Source: Caulobacteraceae bacterium (lineage in GTDB: Bacteria > Pseudomonadota > Alphaproteobacteria > Caulobacterales > Caulobacteraceae). From it: a stretch of 35,139 bases of DNA. The position numbers were made by a program, and so were the translations under genes. Below, in pieces: positions 7,301 through 14,938 of the stretch (within the stretch, counting starts at the first letter, position 1; each line of letters opens with the position of its first letter). Below the pieces are notes generated by a model that made no database searches, was not told where the DNA came from, and worked only from the letters and a program-made list of their open reading frames with translations. Location: the NCBI GenBank assembly GCA_947475735.1, contig CANJLQ010000022.1, positions 1 through 35,139 of the forward strand, in the 5' to 3' direction.

Positions 7301-8575
7301 CAGGACCGGCCGATAGGTCGGCGCCGGAGGCGGGACCGAGGCCATTGGGCCCGACTCTACGAGGGGCGACGGATGGGGCTTCTCCTCGGCCAGGACGATC
7401 CGCGCCAGCCGATGCGCCTGATAGAGGCCGACGTCCCGACCCTCTCCCGACCAGGGGCGAGTCTCATAGGCGATGGGCGAAGCGCCCGCGAGAAAGCCCA
7501 AGCGGCCGGACGGCAGGGCCAGGGAGCGGTCGCGCGGCGCCAGAAGGGCCTGAGCCGCGACCTCAAGCCTGACGCGGGGCTTGGCGGTTGCCCGTTCCGG
7601 CACAGCCGAGGTCAAAGCGGCGCAAGCCGCGAGATCCTCTCCGTGGACCAGAGGCGCGATCTCCGAACGACCCTCCAGCCGATCCATGACCAGCAAGCCA
7701 GTCTCAACACTCGTTCCGTGTTTGGCAAAGGCGCGCGGCGGGAAGCCGATGCGCGCGAGGACGCGCCCCTTGGCCGCCAGCCGACCCATCAGCCCGTCAT
7801 CGCTCAGGGCCGTCATCGGCAAGACCGCCGCTACCCGCCCGCCGTCAGCGAGCGCCGAGAAGGCCGCGACCAGATGCGCCTCCAGATTGGTGAAGGGCGG
7901 ATTGCAGACCACGACGTCGAACCCGCCGGCGCCGGCCAAGAGATCCTGAACATGGCGGCCATCGACCCGCGACCGGGTCGCCGAGGCGAACACGCCGTCG
8001 AGCAGATCGGCACGGCCGTCAGCCAGTTCGTTCAGGGTCAGGATACCGCCACAGGCCTCGGCCACGGCGGCGATCAGGCCGGTGCCCGCCGAGGGCTCGA
8101 GCACCTTATCGCCGGGCCGCACCTGAGCGGCCAGCACCACGAGCGCGGCCAGCTCCGGCGGCGTGGAGAACTGGTCGAGCGCGACCTGGTCCTCGCTACG
8201 ACGGGAATGGGTCAGGCCCAGCGCGCCGACCGTCGCCAGAAGGGCGGCGATGCCGACGGGCGCGTCTTCAAGGCGGGCAACCTGCGGCGCCAGCCGACGG
8301 ATCTGCAGCACGGTCGCCGCCTCTATCGCCTCATAGGCGTCCCGCCAGTTCCACGCGCCTTCGGCGTCGGAGCCGCCAAAGCCGGTGGTCATGACGCTGG
8401 AGACCAGCTTGCGATCCAGTGGACGAGATCGGGCCAGCTGTGCCGCGAGCGCTCTGGCGGCGGCCAGAAGATTGGCGGCGCGGTCGCTGGGGCGCGGCGC
8501 GGCGAACAGGGAGAGATTGGCTGCTGAGGCGGCGGTCATGGCCGAGGCTCCGATCACCTGGAGCGGGGGGCTCAT
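4271..8575 (-). CDS. DNA methyltransferase-strawberry notch helicase fusion
   Basis: A 1434-residue multidomain protein. Residues about 135-300 form an N6-adenine-type methyltransferase: EPSAGTG (160-166, AdoMet loop) and NPPF (225-228, catalytic). Residues about 435-1050 form a superfamily 2 helicase of the strawberry-notch type: GDGTGCGKG (487-495, Walker A), FDEAHA (595-600), SATGAT (640-645) and, in the C-terminal lobe, FSDAGGTGRSYHADL and QGLGRSHRTHQ (motif VI). About 350 further residues follow. Phage P1 DarB and related polyvalent proteins join the same two activities and protect incoming DNA from restriction; a similar role here is inference. GGAGG sits about nine bases before ATG 8575; ATG 8539 also has a GGAG and cannot be excluded. 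Confidence 0.9.
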   Translation of the reverse strand: MSPPLQVIGASAMTAASAANLSLFAAPRPSDRAANLLAAARALAAQLARSRPLDRKLVSSVMTTGFGGSDAEGAWNWRDAYEAIEAATVLQIRRLAPQVARLEDAPVGIAALLATVGALGLTHSRRSEDQVALDQFSTPPELAALVVLAAQVRPGDKVLEPSAGTGLIAAVAEACGGILTLNELADGRADLLDGVFASATRSRVDGRHVQDLLAGAGGFDVVVCNPPFTNLEAHLVAAFSALADGGRVAAVLPMTALSDDGLMGRLAAKGRVLARIGFPPRAFAKHGTSVETGLLVMDRLEGRSEIAPLVHGEDLAACAALTSAVPERATAKPRVRLEVAAQALLAPRDRSLALPSGRLGFLAGASPIAYETRPWSGEGRDVGLYQAHRLARIVLAEEKPHPSPLVESGPMASVPPPAPTYRPVLPPAVREDGRISDAQLETVIYAGEAHAGMLPAWWTRGEAAHQLGLSREEDDSAVQLRRGFFLGDGTGCGKGREIAAVIADNMAQGRVKALWLSKNDALLDDARRDWCAIGGGAHDIVPLNSWKLGEGVRLDRGIVFTTYATLRQPARGQKMSRLDQIVAWLGEDFDGVIAFDEAHAMANAAGGGKGARGAKKASLQGMAGLALQNRLPNARVLYVSATGATTAENLAYAARLGLWGGPEAPFVSRDDFLEAMDKGGVAAMELVARELKALGLYVARSLSFEGVEYEPLFHALTEDDIGIWDAWADAFQLIHANLGEALKATGFNDEDGKAKSGMAASAVHSAFEGAKLRFFGHLLAGLKAPTLAASIRTDLAEGRSAVVQIVSTNEAVMERRLASIPPEEWNNLSIDLTPREYVLDYLREAFPVHLMEAIEGDDGAITLVPVMVDGRPTVSQEALRRREDLIERMALLPAVPGVLDALLEAFGTDAVAEITGRGRRVVMREGRKVVERRGASAARSETDAFMSGRKRILVFSDAGGTGRSYHADLSAPNQQRRSHYLVEPGWRADTAIQGLGRSHRTHQASPPLFRPVTTDIHGEKRFTSTIARRLDSLGALTRGERRTAGAGLFRAEDNLESPWARRALLVFYGALGFGELSSMSLEDFETKTGLKLRDADGGLKPSDDLPPIHTFLNRLLALRIADQNALFADFDSILSGILERAASSGDLDRGLEDIQAEELEVVEAETIRTDVSTGAETALVTFELKVRREIVTSDAALDGADGSAFRLVVNERSGRAALAELGLTTTTDDDRLVPAVRLLRPDQHQVMPERAFEESAWTETDEAGWRAVWDAEVAATDPWRTRRLTLATGLLLPIWGRLPAKGCSVRRVRAPDGRRWLGRVLDEVQAASLKTALGLTEVGDAWADGGRTATAVLDRNVQLALSGGLWLKRSRLMDRWRLEVVGGRTDRDALVALGCFVEIIAYAPRVFVAVDRPDVVEAVLRRHPVQSVLEGVAA

Positions 8576-8621
8576 CCCTCCGGTCCTCCAGGCTCGCCTC
8601 GACCGCCCTTTCTCCCGCCTT

Positions 8622-8660
8622 CAAGACGAAGGCCCGCCGCGACGATGTCGCGACGGGCCT
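8622..8660 (-). terminator. Terminator of the radC-toprim-parB transcript
   Basis: Read on the minus strand, GGCCCGTCGCGAC and GTCGCGGCGGGCC pair over 13 bp (one wobble) around a 3-base loop, followed by TTCGTCTTG. The stem is very strong but the T-run is interrupted, so termination may be partial and allow some read-through into the helicase-methyltransferase gene. Confidence 0.75.
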
Positions 8661-8680
8661 CGTCCTTCTGGATCGGCTGA

Positions 8681-10738
8681 TCAGGCGGCCGCGCCGAGCG
8701 CTTCCTCGCCCAGAGGCGTCACCTCCAACGCGCCGGCGCCGTCGTCCGATGGCGTCTGGTCCGCATCGTCATCCGGGGCGCCCGTTTCAGAGGTTGCGGT
8801 CGCATCCGCTTCTGGCGGGGTGGTCCAGGACAGGCTGGCCGGCGCCCAGACCTTCTCGGCGGCGTTCTCCTCGACCCAGGGGATGAGGTCCGACTTCTTC
8901 AGCAGGGCCGCCCGAACGTCCGCGCGGTCCATCTCCTCCAGCATCTTCAGCAGGAGGGGTTTGGAGTGGGACTTCAGGAACTCCGCATCGGGCGTCCAGT
9001 GCAAGGCGATGTCCGCCCCGCAGAGTTCGGCGAGTTCGGCCGCTTCGGCCCTGGCGGCACGGCGGATCAAGGTCGTCCGCTCCTCGCGGAGATCGAGGGT
9101 CAGAGCGGTCAGTTCGGCCAGCAGAGCCATCTTGTCACCATGGGCGAGGGCGTGAATCCAGGCGATCACGGTTTGACCCGACGCCTCCCACGCGGCTCGC
9201 CGATCCTCGATCCGGCGCCACACATCTCCGTCGAGGCTGTCGATCACCCGACCGCCTGCCGGCTTGAAAGCCGAAGCCGTCAAGGCGAGCGCCGCCTCGG
9301 AACGCTGGCCGTGGGTCCGGATGGCCACCTGACCGAACAGTCGAGCGATCAATGCCGTGAAGGCGATGCCGGGATCATCGGCCAGGGCGCGGATCAGACC
9401 TCGCGTGGCCACGTCCGTTCGCACGGCGTGAAGGGCGTGGTTTACGCCCTCGGTTTCGGGCTCGGGGGTCTCGACCGAAGGCGGTTGATAGGTCGGCGCC
9501 GGGGCCACGCGCGAGGTCGCCTCCGTATCCTGGTCGTCCGCCTCCTCCTCGACCTCCGGTTCTTCGGGGGTGAAGCACTGGATCTCGATCCCCGTGCGCG
9601 CCGCCGGCCGCAACACGACGGTCGTCGCCGCGCGGCCACCCCATCCCGCCTGATCCATCGCCAGTCGCGCCCGGATCATCGCGTCGATGGCCATGTCGAC
9701 CGGCTCGGCGTCGGTGGTCTCGGTGAGTACTTCGGTGACCGCCTCGGCCGCGGCGTTGAAGGCGTCCCGCTTGTCGCGATAGTCCGCCATCTCAGCTGCA
9801 GGAAGCATGCCGCCGTACACGTAGCCGGCAGGTTCCAAGTCCTCGGGCAGGTCCGGCGCGGGACCCGCCGTGACGTGAACCGTGAGACCTTCGGCTTCAT
9901 GCACAAGGGCGATTTCGCGGGCGCGCTTCGTCCAGACCTCGGTGAGGATGGACGGGTCCAGCAGAACGGGCGGCAACTCGCCGAAGAGGTCGGTCTCGGT
10001 CCGTCCCCCAGCCTGGGTATAGCGCTCCGGGCCGATCAGCGCGCAACGGGCGTCGCGGGCGGTCACGCGACCTTCGTCGAGCTTTTCAGTTACGCGCCAG
10101 TCCTGGAAGCCGTGCCCCTCAAGGGTCATCCTGGCGAGCTCCGCCTGCTCGTCCGCGTCGTTCAGACGGGCGAGCAGACGCGCCTGTCTCAGGTTCAACC
10201 GCCCGAGCCTCAGGGCCTGAAGCGCGATATCCGGAAGCGAAGAGAGCGCCGCCAGACGCTTCACATCGAGCTCCGCGTAGCCGAGCGCCTTTGCGATGGT
10301 CGGAACGCCGAGCTTGCCCTTCAGCATCCGTCCGATCGCGGTGATGACGTCGGCGATGTGTACGGGCACGGCGGTGTTCGTCAGCAGGACGGCTGCGGCC
10401 TGGCGGGCCGGATCGGTCTCGACGAAGACATCGACGAGGAAGCTGTCGTCGATACGGCCCTGTTCGACCAGCAATCGCAGGGCCAGCAGGCGACGACGCC
10501 CGTCGAGCGCCATATGGGCCGCCTCCTTCTTCCGACCGGGTCGTACGGTCAGGGGCTGAAGCTGACCGGCGGCGAACAGGGTTTCCGCGAGAAGCGGAAT
10601 GTCGTCGTCGGGCGGCTCGCCGAAACGGAGATTCTCCGGTGCGATGTCGAGGTCGCGCAGATGAACCAGCGGGCGACTGCGCGTCGAGGCGACCTGGAAC
10701 GGGGTCGCGACGACGGCGACGGCGGTGGAACGGGTCAT
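8681..10738 (-). CDS. parB: ParB/RepB-like protein with long C-terminal extension
   Basis: A 685-residue protein. The N-terminal ParB-type domain (about residues 25-110) includes LAETLFAAGQLQPLTVRP and MALDGRRRLLAL (77-87), the arginine patch that in ParB proteins binds CTP. It is followed by a helix-turn-helix region (about 125-175, KLGVPTIAKALGYAELDVKRLAAL). The remaining 450 residues, far beyond a normal ParB, are acidic and helical with a proline/glutamate-rich stretch and no motif I can name. It may partition or stabilise the element, or load other factors on its DNA. ATG 10738 has GGAG upstream and overlaps the Toprim stop as ATGA, implying translational coupling. No parA is visible next to it. 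Confidence 0.88.
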   Translation of the reverse strand: MTRSTAVAVVATPFQVASTRSRPLVHLRDLDIAPENLRFGEPPDDDIPLLAETLFAAGQLQPLTVRPGRKKEAAHMALDGRRRLLALRLLVEQGRIDDSFLVDVFVETDPARQAAAVLLTNTAVPVHIADVITAIGRMLKGKLGVPTIAKALGYAELDVKRLAALSSLPDIALQALRLGRLNLRQARLLARLNDADEQAELARMTLEGHGFQDWRVTEKLDEGRVTARDARCALIGPERYTQAGGRTETDLFGELPPVLLDPSILTEVWTKRAREIALVHEAEGLTVHVTAGPAPDLPEDLEPAGYVYGGMLPAAEMADYRDKRDAFNAAAEAVTEVLTETTDAEPVDMAIDAMIRARLAMDQAGWGGRAATTVVLRPAARTGIEIQCFTPEEPEVEEEADDQDTEATSRVAPAPTYQPPSVETPEPETEGVNHALHAVRTDVATRGLIRALADDPGIAFTALIARLFGQVAIRTHGQRSEAALALTASAFKPAGGRVIDSLDGDVWRRIEDRRAAWEASGQTVIAWIHALAHGDKMALLAELTALTLDLREERTTLIRRAARAEAAELAELCGADIALHWTPDAEFLKSHSKPLLLKMLEEMDRADVRAALLKKSDLIPWVEENAAEKVWAPASLSWTTPPEADATATSETGAPDDDADQTPSDDGAGALEVTPLGEEALGAAA

Positions 10739-11685
10739 GAGGGCTCTCCTGCCGGAGGCGAGGCCCATCCCCGCCTTTCCGGCGCCCGGCGGCTCCCTTC
10801 CTTTCCCTCCGCCGGAGGTCGGGCGGCCTCGTTCCAGTCGCCGAAAGGGAGTGGGGGCAAGGCCAGCGTCGCCTCGACGCCTTCGCCCTCCAGGCGGTTC
10901 GCCAGCCTGTTGGCCGCCGCTTCTCCGGCTTCCCCTCGATCCCCGGCAATGACGACGGCGGAGACGCCGACGGGCGCACGCCAACGCGACAGATTGCCGG
11001 CGGACATGAGGGCCCAACCCGGCAGGCCGAAGCGCGCCATGGCCGACAAGGTGGTGACCACACCTTCCGCCACGAGCATTCGCGCCGCAGCAGGGCGAAG
11101 ACGAACGGCCGAGCCGGGCAGGACGCGGCCGATCGTTTTGCGGGGGATCCGAAGGCCCGCCGCCAGTCGGCCATTCGCGGAGAGGTAGGTCAGTTCGACG
11201 GCTGTCAGGACGTTCGAGGGGCTTCTGATCCCCGCCATCATCGCGCGTCCGGTCCGTCGGCCGGGACGATAGATCGAAAGGGGCGCGCAGGGATGTTCGA
11301 GAAGGTCTGTGAGGTCGGGACGCCATGCGACGTGGCGTCCGACTAGATGGCGTCCGACCACGCCGGTCTGGACCGGGTCGACGCCGTCTTGCCACAGGGC
11401 GGTCGCCGCAGCCCGCCGTCGGGGATCGTCGACCGGGACTTCTGTCGTCGTTCCACGACCTCCGAGGAGAAGCCCGTCAGCGCTGATCAGCTGTCGACGC
11501 CGGAGATCGTCCCGCACCTCCCGCCAGTCCGCCGCGCCGAAGGTGTGGATCACGACACGCTCGCCGCTCAGGAGAAGCGAGACCGACCGATCAGTCGTCG
11601 TGTGACCCGGCGCCGGTACATTGGCGCGCAGCCCGTTCTGGTAGAGCTCGCCACCGAGGGCGGCCACGATCGGTCGCAGGCTCAT
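10735..11685 (-). CDS. Toprim-domain protein (primase-like)
   Basis: A 316-residue protein. The N-terminal half matches the helical region often fused to mobile-element Toprim domains (DUF7146-like: RSVSLLLSGERVVIHTFGAADWREV). The Toprim domain spans about 200-290: MLVAEGVVTTLSAM holds the acidic strand with E207, and VVIAGDRGEAGEAAANRLANRL is the DxD strand. In usual Toprim domains the second strand reads DxD to hold metal; here D249 is followed by R250 and G251, so the second aspartate is missing. No zinc-finger or DnaG catalytic core is seen, so it may act in primer synthesis with a partner or as a degenerate nucleic-acid enzyme. It overlaps radC and parB by four bases on each side. Confidence 0.85.
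   Translation of the reverse strand: MSLRPIVAALGGELYQNGLRANVPAPGHTTTDRSVSLLLSGERVVIHTFGAADWREVRDDLRRRQLISADGLLLGGRGTTTEVPVDDPRRRAAATALWQDGVDPVQTGVVGRHLVGRHVAWRPDLTDLLEHPCAPLSIYRPGRRTGRAMMAGIRSPSNVLTAVELTYLSANGRLAAGLRIPRKTIGRVLPGSAVRLRPAAARMLVAEGVVTTLSAMARFGLPGWALMSAGNLSRWRAPVGVSAVVIAGDRGEAGEAAANRLANRLEGEGVEATLALPPLPFGDWNEAARPPAEGKEGSRRAPERRGWASPPAGEPS
10787..10814 (-). repeat. Stem-loop with polypurine loop before parB
   Basis: CGGCGG (10787-10792) and CCGCCG (10809-10814) bracket a pure C/T loop containing CCCTTCCTTTC; on the minus-strand RNA the loop is GAAAGGAAGGG. It lies about 50-75 bases upstream of the parB start, inside the end of the Toprim gene. A similar structure with the same loop precedes radC. 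Confidence 0.5.
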
Positions 11686-12362
11686 CGAAAATGTCCGAGC
11701 GTGCGCAGGCTGGCCGTGCCCTCTCGTCCAACGATGAGATGATCGTGAACCTGGATGCCGAAGACCTTGGCCGCCTCCACGACCTTGCGCGTCATCTCGA
11801 TGTCCGCGCTCGACGGCTCGGGGTCTCCGGACGGATGATTGTGGACGAGGATGATGGAGGCGGCCGACACCTCGAGGGCCCGACGAACGACCTCCCGAGG
11901 GTAGACAGGTGCGTGGTCGATCGTGCCGTGCGCGACGAGTTCGTCGCGAAGGAGGCGGTTACGTTTGTCGAGGAACAGGGCGCGGAACTGCTCCCTGGGC
12001 TCTTCGGCCAGAGCCACGCGAACATAGGCCAGCAATGCCGTCCAGGTCGTGATGACCGGCCGCTTTGAGGCTTCGGCTCGCGCCAGACGCTCGCTGAGAA
12101 TGCGGAACAGCTTGAGGTCCGTCAGCGCCATCGGTCCCAAGCCGCTGGCGCGGGCCAACTCCGGCACATCGGCGGAAGCGATTGTGGCCAGGTCGCCGAA
12201 CCGGTCGAAGAGCGCGTCGACCGACGCACCGGACGCGTGTCTCAAATTGCGGCCCAGCAAAAGGCCTAGCAGAGCGCGGTCATCGAGGTTGGCGAGAGCG
12301 GTTGTGTCGGGTGAACGGGCCGTTGGGTCGAATGCAGGTTCGAGGTCAGGTAACGGGCGCAT
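11682..12362 (-). CDS. radC: RadC-like JAB/MPN domain protein
   Basis: A 226-residue RadC-family protein. It has the N-terminal helix-hairpin-helix-like region (residues 55-90, LARASGLGPMALTDLKLFRILSERL) and the C-terminal JAMM metal site: E124 in EQFRALFLD, then HNHPSGDPEPSSAD with H174, H176 and D187, and the terminal HDHLIVG. The family is widespread on mobile elements; a peptidase or nuclease role is suspected but unproven, and the historical DNA-repair link is doubtful. ATG 12362 has GGAG six bases upstream; a longer TTG start at 12377 would put its site only a base or two away. It leads the radC-toprim-parB operon through an ATGA overlap with the Toprim gene. Confidence 0.92.
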   Translation of the reverse strand: MRPLPDLEPAFDPTARSPDTTALANLDDRALLGLLLGRNLRHASGASVDALFDRFGDLATIASADVPELARASGLGPMALTDLKLFRILSERLARAEASKRPVITTWTALLAYVRVALAEEPREQFRALFLDKRNRLLRDELVAHGTIDHAPVYPREVVRRALEVSAASIILVHNHPSGDPEPSSADIEMTRKVVEAAKVFGIQVHDHLIVGREGTASLRTLGHFR

Positions 12363-12397
12363 GGCGATCTCCAGCAAGCTCCCAATCGGAGCATTCC

Positions 12398-12424
12398 CGG
12401 CCGCCCTTCCTTTCTTCCCGGCCG
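12398..12424 (-). repeat. Stem-loop with polypurine loop before radC
   Basis: Two copies of the palindromic hexamer CGGCCG (12398-12403 and 12419-12424) flank a 15-base pure C/T loop starting CCCTTCCTTTC. On the minus-strand RNA the loop is purine-only and contains AGGAAGGG. It sits in the 100-base gap between divergent radC and the nuclease gene, about 35-60 bases upstream of radC. Confidence 0.5.
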
Positions 12425-12462
12425 TTCTTCCCGATCACGCCGGATCGGCTCACTCTGAGGAG

Positions 12463-12867
12463 ATGAAATGGTGGCTCGTCCTTCCGATCCTCGCCGCGCC
12501 GACGATCGCGCATGCTGATCCCTGCGAGGGTCGACTGCCCAATCAGGCGGGGCAGGCCTTCTCTGGCGCGGTTCGCTATGTCGGCGACGGCGACGGGCTT
12601 TGCGTCGGCGACAGCGCAGACCCCTCGACCTGGATCGAGGTCCGCCTCGCCGACTTCAATGCGCCCGAGCTCAATGCAACGGGCGGTCGCGCCGCGCGGG
12701 ACCAGCTCCGGCGTCTGGTGATGGGACGACGCCTCGATTGCGTCGCGACGCGCGGCCGCAGCGGAAGAGTGATCGTCTACGACCGGGTGATTGCCAGCTG
12801 CCGCTTGAACGGTCGGCGCGTCGGCGACCTGATGCGAGCCGTCGGGGTGCGCGAAGGCGGCAACTGA
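12463..12867 (+). CDS. Exported SNase-like (thermonuclease) protein
   Basis: A 134-residue protein with a signal peptide (MKWWLVLPILAAPTIAHA, residues 1-18, cleavage likely before Asp19) and a staphylococcal-nuclease-like domain. The family's catalytic elements are recognisable: VGDGDGL (40-46), RLADFNAPE with Arg61 and Glu69 in the positions of the nuclease R35 and E43, and Arg108 in VYDRVIA for R87. The residue matching metal ligand D40 is Asn66, so activity may be altered. Exported nucleases of this type lie near conjugation genes on several plasmids and could clear extracellular or periplasmic DNA around the mating channel; that role is inferred. The start follows GAGG by only two bases, but the signal peptide supports it. 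Confidence 0.83.
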   Translation: MKWWLVLPILAAPTIAHADPCEGRLPNQAGQAFSGAVRYVGDGDGLCVGDSADPSTWIEVRLADFNAPELNATGGRAARDQLRRLVMGRRLDCVATRGRSGRVIVYDRVIASCRLNGRRVGDLMRAVGVREGGN

Positions 12868-12898
12868 TCGTTCGCGCGTCTTCGGCGACCCGGTGTGC

Positions 12899-12904
12899 GA
12901 TAAT
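12899..12904 (+). promoter_or_regulatory. Possible -10 box before virD4
   Basis: GATAAT begins a short AT-only run (ATAATATATT) in an otherwise very GC-rich 193-base gap before the coupling-protein gene. No convincing -35 box is seen 17 bases upstream, so this is a weak promoter call. Confidence 0.3.
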
Positions 12905-13060
12905 ATATTCCGGGCGCGCTGAAACGCCCTGAACCACTGGTCCGGAGCGCGGCCTCTATATCCGCCGCGCGGGCGCTCCCCGTGCCCGGTCACCGCCAGA
13001 AAGTCGCCTCAAACAGCTTCCTTCCTCGAACGATGAATGGTCTTCGAAAGGACGCTGTCC

Positions 13061-14938
13061 ATGCCACAGGCGCGCCTCGCCGGTCTTGCCGTAGCCTTTC
13101 TTGTCGCGCTCCAGGCGGCAACCCAGACCTTCGCCTGGCTCTACCGCTATCATCCGGCGCTGGGATCGGCGCTGCGGATTGAGGAGACGGGGTTCTACTG
13201 GCCGTGGATGATCCTCGTCTGGAGACAGAGGTTCGGCGACGCGGAAGCGGACGTCTTCGCCATGCCGCTCTCGGTTTTCATGCTCGTCATGGCCGCCGTC
13301 GCGGGAGCGATGCTGCTGTTTGACGACGGCGCGGTTCGACGGACGCGGGGGTGGGGCGGTCTCGCTGAAGCTGTCCGTGCGGGGCTGAGGCACGACGCCG
13401 GATGCGTGTTGGGGCGTCTGCAGGGTCGGTTGCTGGCGACGACCGATCTTCGTCCGACGCTCGTGACAGGCGGAACCCGAGCCGGGAAGGGGCGAGGGCA
13501 TGTCGTCCCCACACTGTTGAGCTGGACGCACAGCGTTCTCGTCCACGATCCCAAGGGTGAGCTCTGGCGGGTGACGGCGGGTTGGCGAGCGGGCCACAGC
13601 CACGCCCTTTACTTCAATCCGCGCGACCCATCGTCCGCCCGGTTCAATCCGCTGGCGGAGATCCGGCCAGGACCGCAGGAACTGGCGCAGGTTCAGCGGC
13701 TGGTCGCAATTCTGAGCGACCCTGGGGGCGCACGGGACGACGAGGCGATCTGGGATAAGGCCGCCTCGGAAATCCTCGAGGCTGTGATCCTGCATGTCCT
13801 GTACACGGCGCCGGACGCGGACAAGACGCTTCTGACCGTGAGGAACCTGCTGGCCGATCTCGACGCCGCCGCGGACGTCATGGTGCGGACGCTCCACCGT
13901 CACGGTCCTGACGGGACTCCGGAAGTCCATCCCTTCATCTCGACCGCGGTAAAAGGCTATGCGGCGATGCATGATCGCTTCCGGACTTCGGTGCAGGGCA
14001 CGGCGCGGAGCTATCTCAAATGGCTCGCCGGCGACGACCTGATCCGGTCGCTTTCTGCATCGGACTTTGCGCTGGGCGACCTGATGTGTTCCGAGGCGCC
14101 GGTCTCCCTCTATGTTCAGGTCGCCCCCGCGGACGCAGTCGCCTTAAGACCTGTGATCCGCCTCCTCTTCTACGCAGCGGCTCAGGCCCTCACGACCGAC
14201 GAGCGCGCCGACGATGCGGGGCGAGCGAAGCGGCGCCATCTCCTGATGTTGATGGATGAGTTTCCGCTTCTTGGGCGGCTCGCCTTCTTCGAGAAGTCGC
14301 TGCGGCTGATGAGCGGCTACGGCATCAAGACGATGTTCGTGGCGCAATCCCTGAACGACATCGTCGAGACCTACGGCGCCAACAACACCATCCTGGACAA
14401 CTGCCACGTCTACACCGCTTTCAGCGCGCTCGACCCGCTGACCCAGGACAAGGTCTCCAAGCTCACCGGCACCATTCTCGAGCGAAAGATCAGCCGCAGC
14501 GGGCCCGCCGGCCTGGGCGCCGGGCGCAACTCGGTCTCGCGATCGGAGGTCGAACGTCCTCTTCTCGAGCCAGGCGAGGTTCGCGCTCTCCCGGAAGAGG
14601 TGCAGCTGACCTTCGCGGCCGGTCATCGGCCCTTGCGAACCCAGAAGGTGCGCTACGATAAGGAAAGGCCTTTCCGAGGCCGCGCGGACCTGCCGCCGCC
14701 CGACCAGGCGACGCGCGTCGATACGCCCGCCGCGCCGATCCATCCGTGGGCAGGGCGCCGCAGTCTGGGCGAGGATCCGGAAGCCGCCCTGCCGCTGTTC
14801 AAGGAGGTGGAGGCGGCGATCCATGATCGCCGCGTGGCGGCCAAGGCGGCCGAGACCTACGAGCGGATTTCGACGGCCTTCGCGGCGGAGCAGGCGGTGC
14901 TCGATGGTCTGCAGGGAGGCGGCGATGGGCGCGCGTGA
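13061..14938 (+). CDS. traG: Type IV coupling protein TraG/VirD4
   Basis: A 625-residue coupling protein: a hexameric inner-membrane ATPase that brings the relaxase-DNA complex to the type IV secretion channel. Two membrane segments lie near residues 5-25 and 68-86. The Walker A motif is GGTRAGKG (137-144) and the Walker B strand is LLMLMDEFPLLGRLAFFEK, followed by the family block GYGIKTMFVAQSLNDI and NCHVYTAFSALDPLTQDKVSKLTG. ATG 13061 is preferred because AGGA lies nine bases upstream, while in-frame ATG 13037 has no site. Length is normal for the Trb-type coupling protein. It leads the transfer operon and overlaps the next gene by 14 bases. Confidence 0.93.
   Translation: MPQARLAGLAVAFLVALQAATQTFAWLYRYHPALGSALRIEETGFYWPWMILVWRQRFGDAEADVFAMPLSVFMLVMAAVAGAMLLFDDGAVRRTRGWGGLAEAVRAGLRHDAGCVLGRLQGRLLATTDLRPTLVTGGTRAGKGRGHVVPTLLSWTHSVLVHDPKGELWRVTAGWRAGHSHALYFNPRDPSSARFNPLAEIRPGPQELAQVQRLVAILSDPGGARDDEAIWDKAASEILEAVILHVLYTAPDADKTLLTVRNLLADLDAAADVMVRTLHRHGPDGTPEVHPFISTAVKGYAAMHDRFRTSVQGTARSYLKWLAGDDLIRSLSASDFALGDLMCSEAPVSLYVQVAPADAVALRPVIRLLFYAAAQALTTDERADDAGRAKRRHLLMLMDEFPLLGRLAFFEKSLRLMSGYGIKTMFVAQSLNDIVETYGANNTILDNCHVYTAFSALDPLTQDKVSKLTGTILERKISRSGPAGLGAGRNSVSRSEVERPLLEPGEVRALPEEVQLTFAAGHRPLRTQKVRYDKERPFRGRADLPPPDQATRVDTPAAPIHPWAGRRSLGEDPEAALPLFKEVEAAIHDRRVAAKAAETYERISTAFAAEQAVLDGLQGGGDGRA

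Noticed and set aside
7181..8527. 448-codon plus-strand open frame
   Set aside because: Antisense to the methyltransferase part of the fusion gene and without recognisable domains.
8966..11188. 740-codon plus-strand open frame
   Set aside because: It runs antisense to the ParB and Toprim genes, whose domains, starts and ATGA overlap are clear; its translation is arginine/glycine-rich with no domain, as expected for shadow frames in GC-rich DNA.
12899..12910. Replication origin or transfer origin at the AT-rich spot before virD4
   Set aside because: Only about ten bases are AT-rich, with no iterons or nick-site-like inverted repeat; at most a promoter element.
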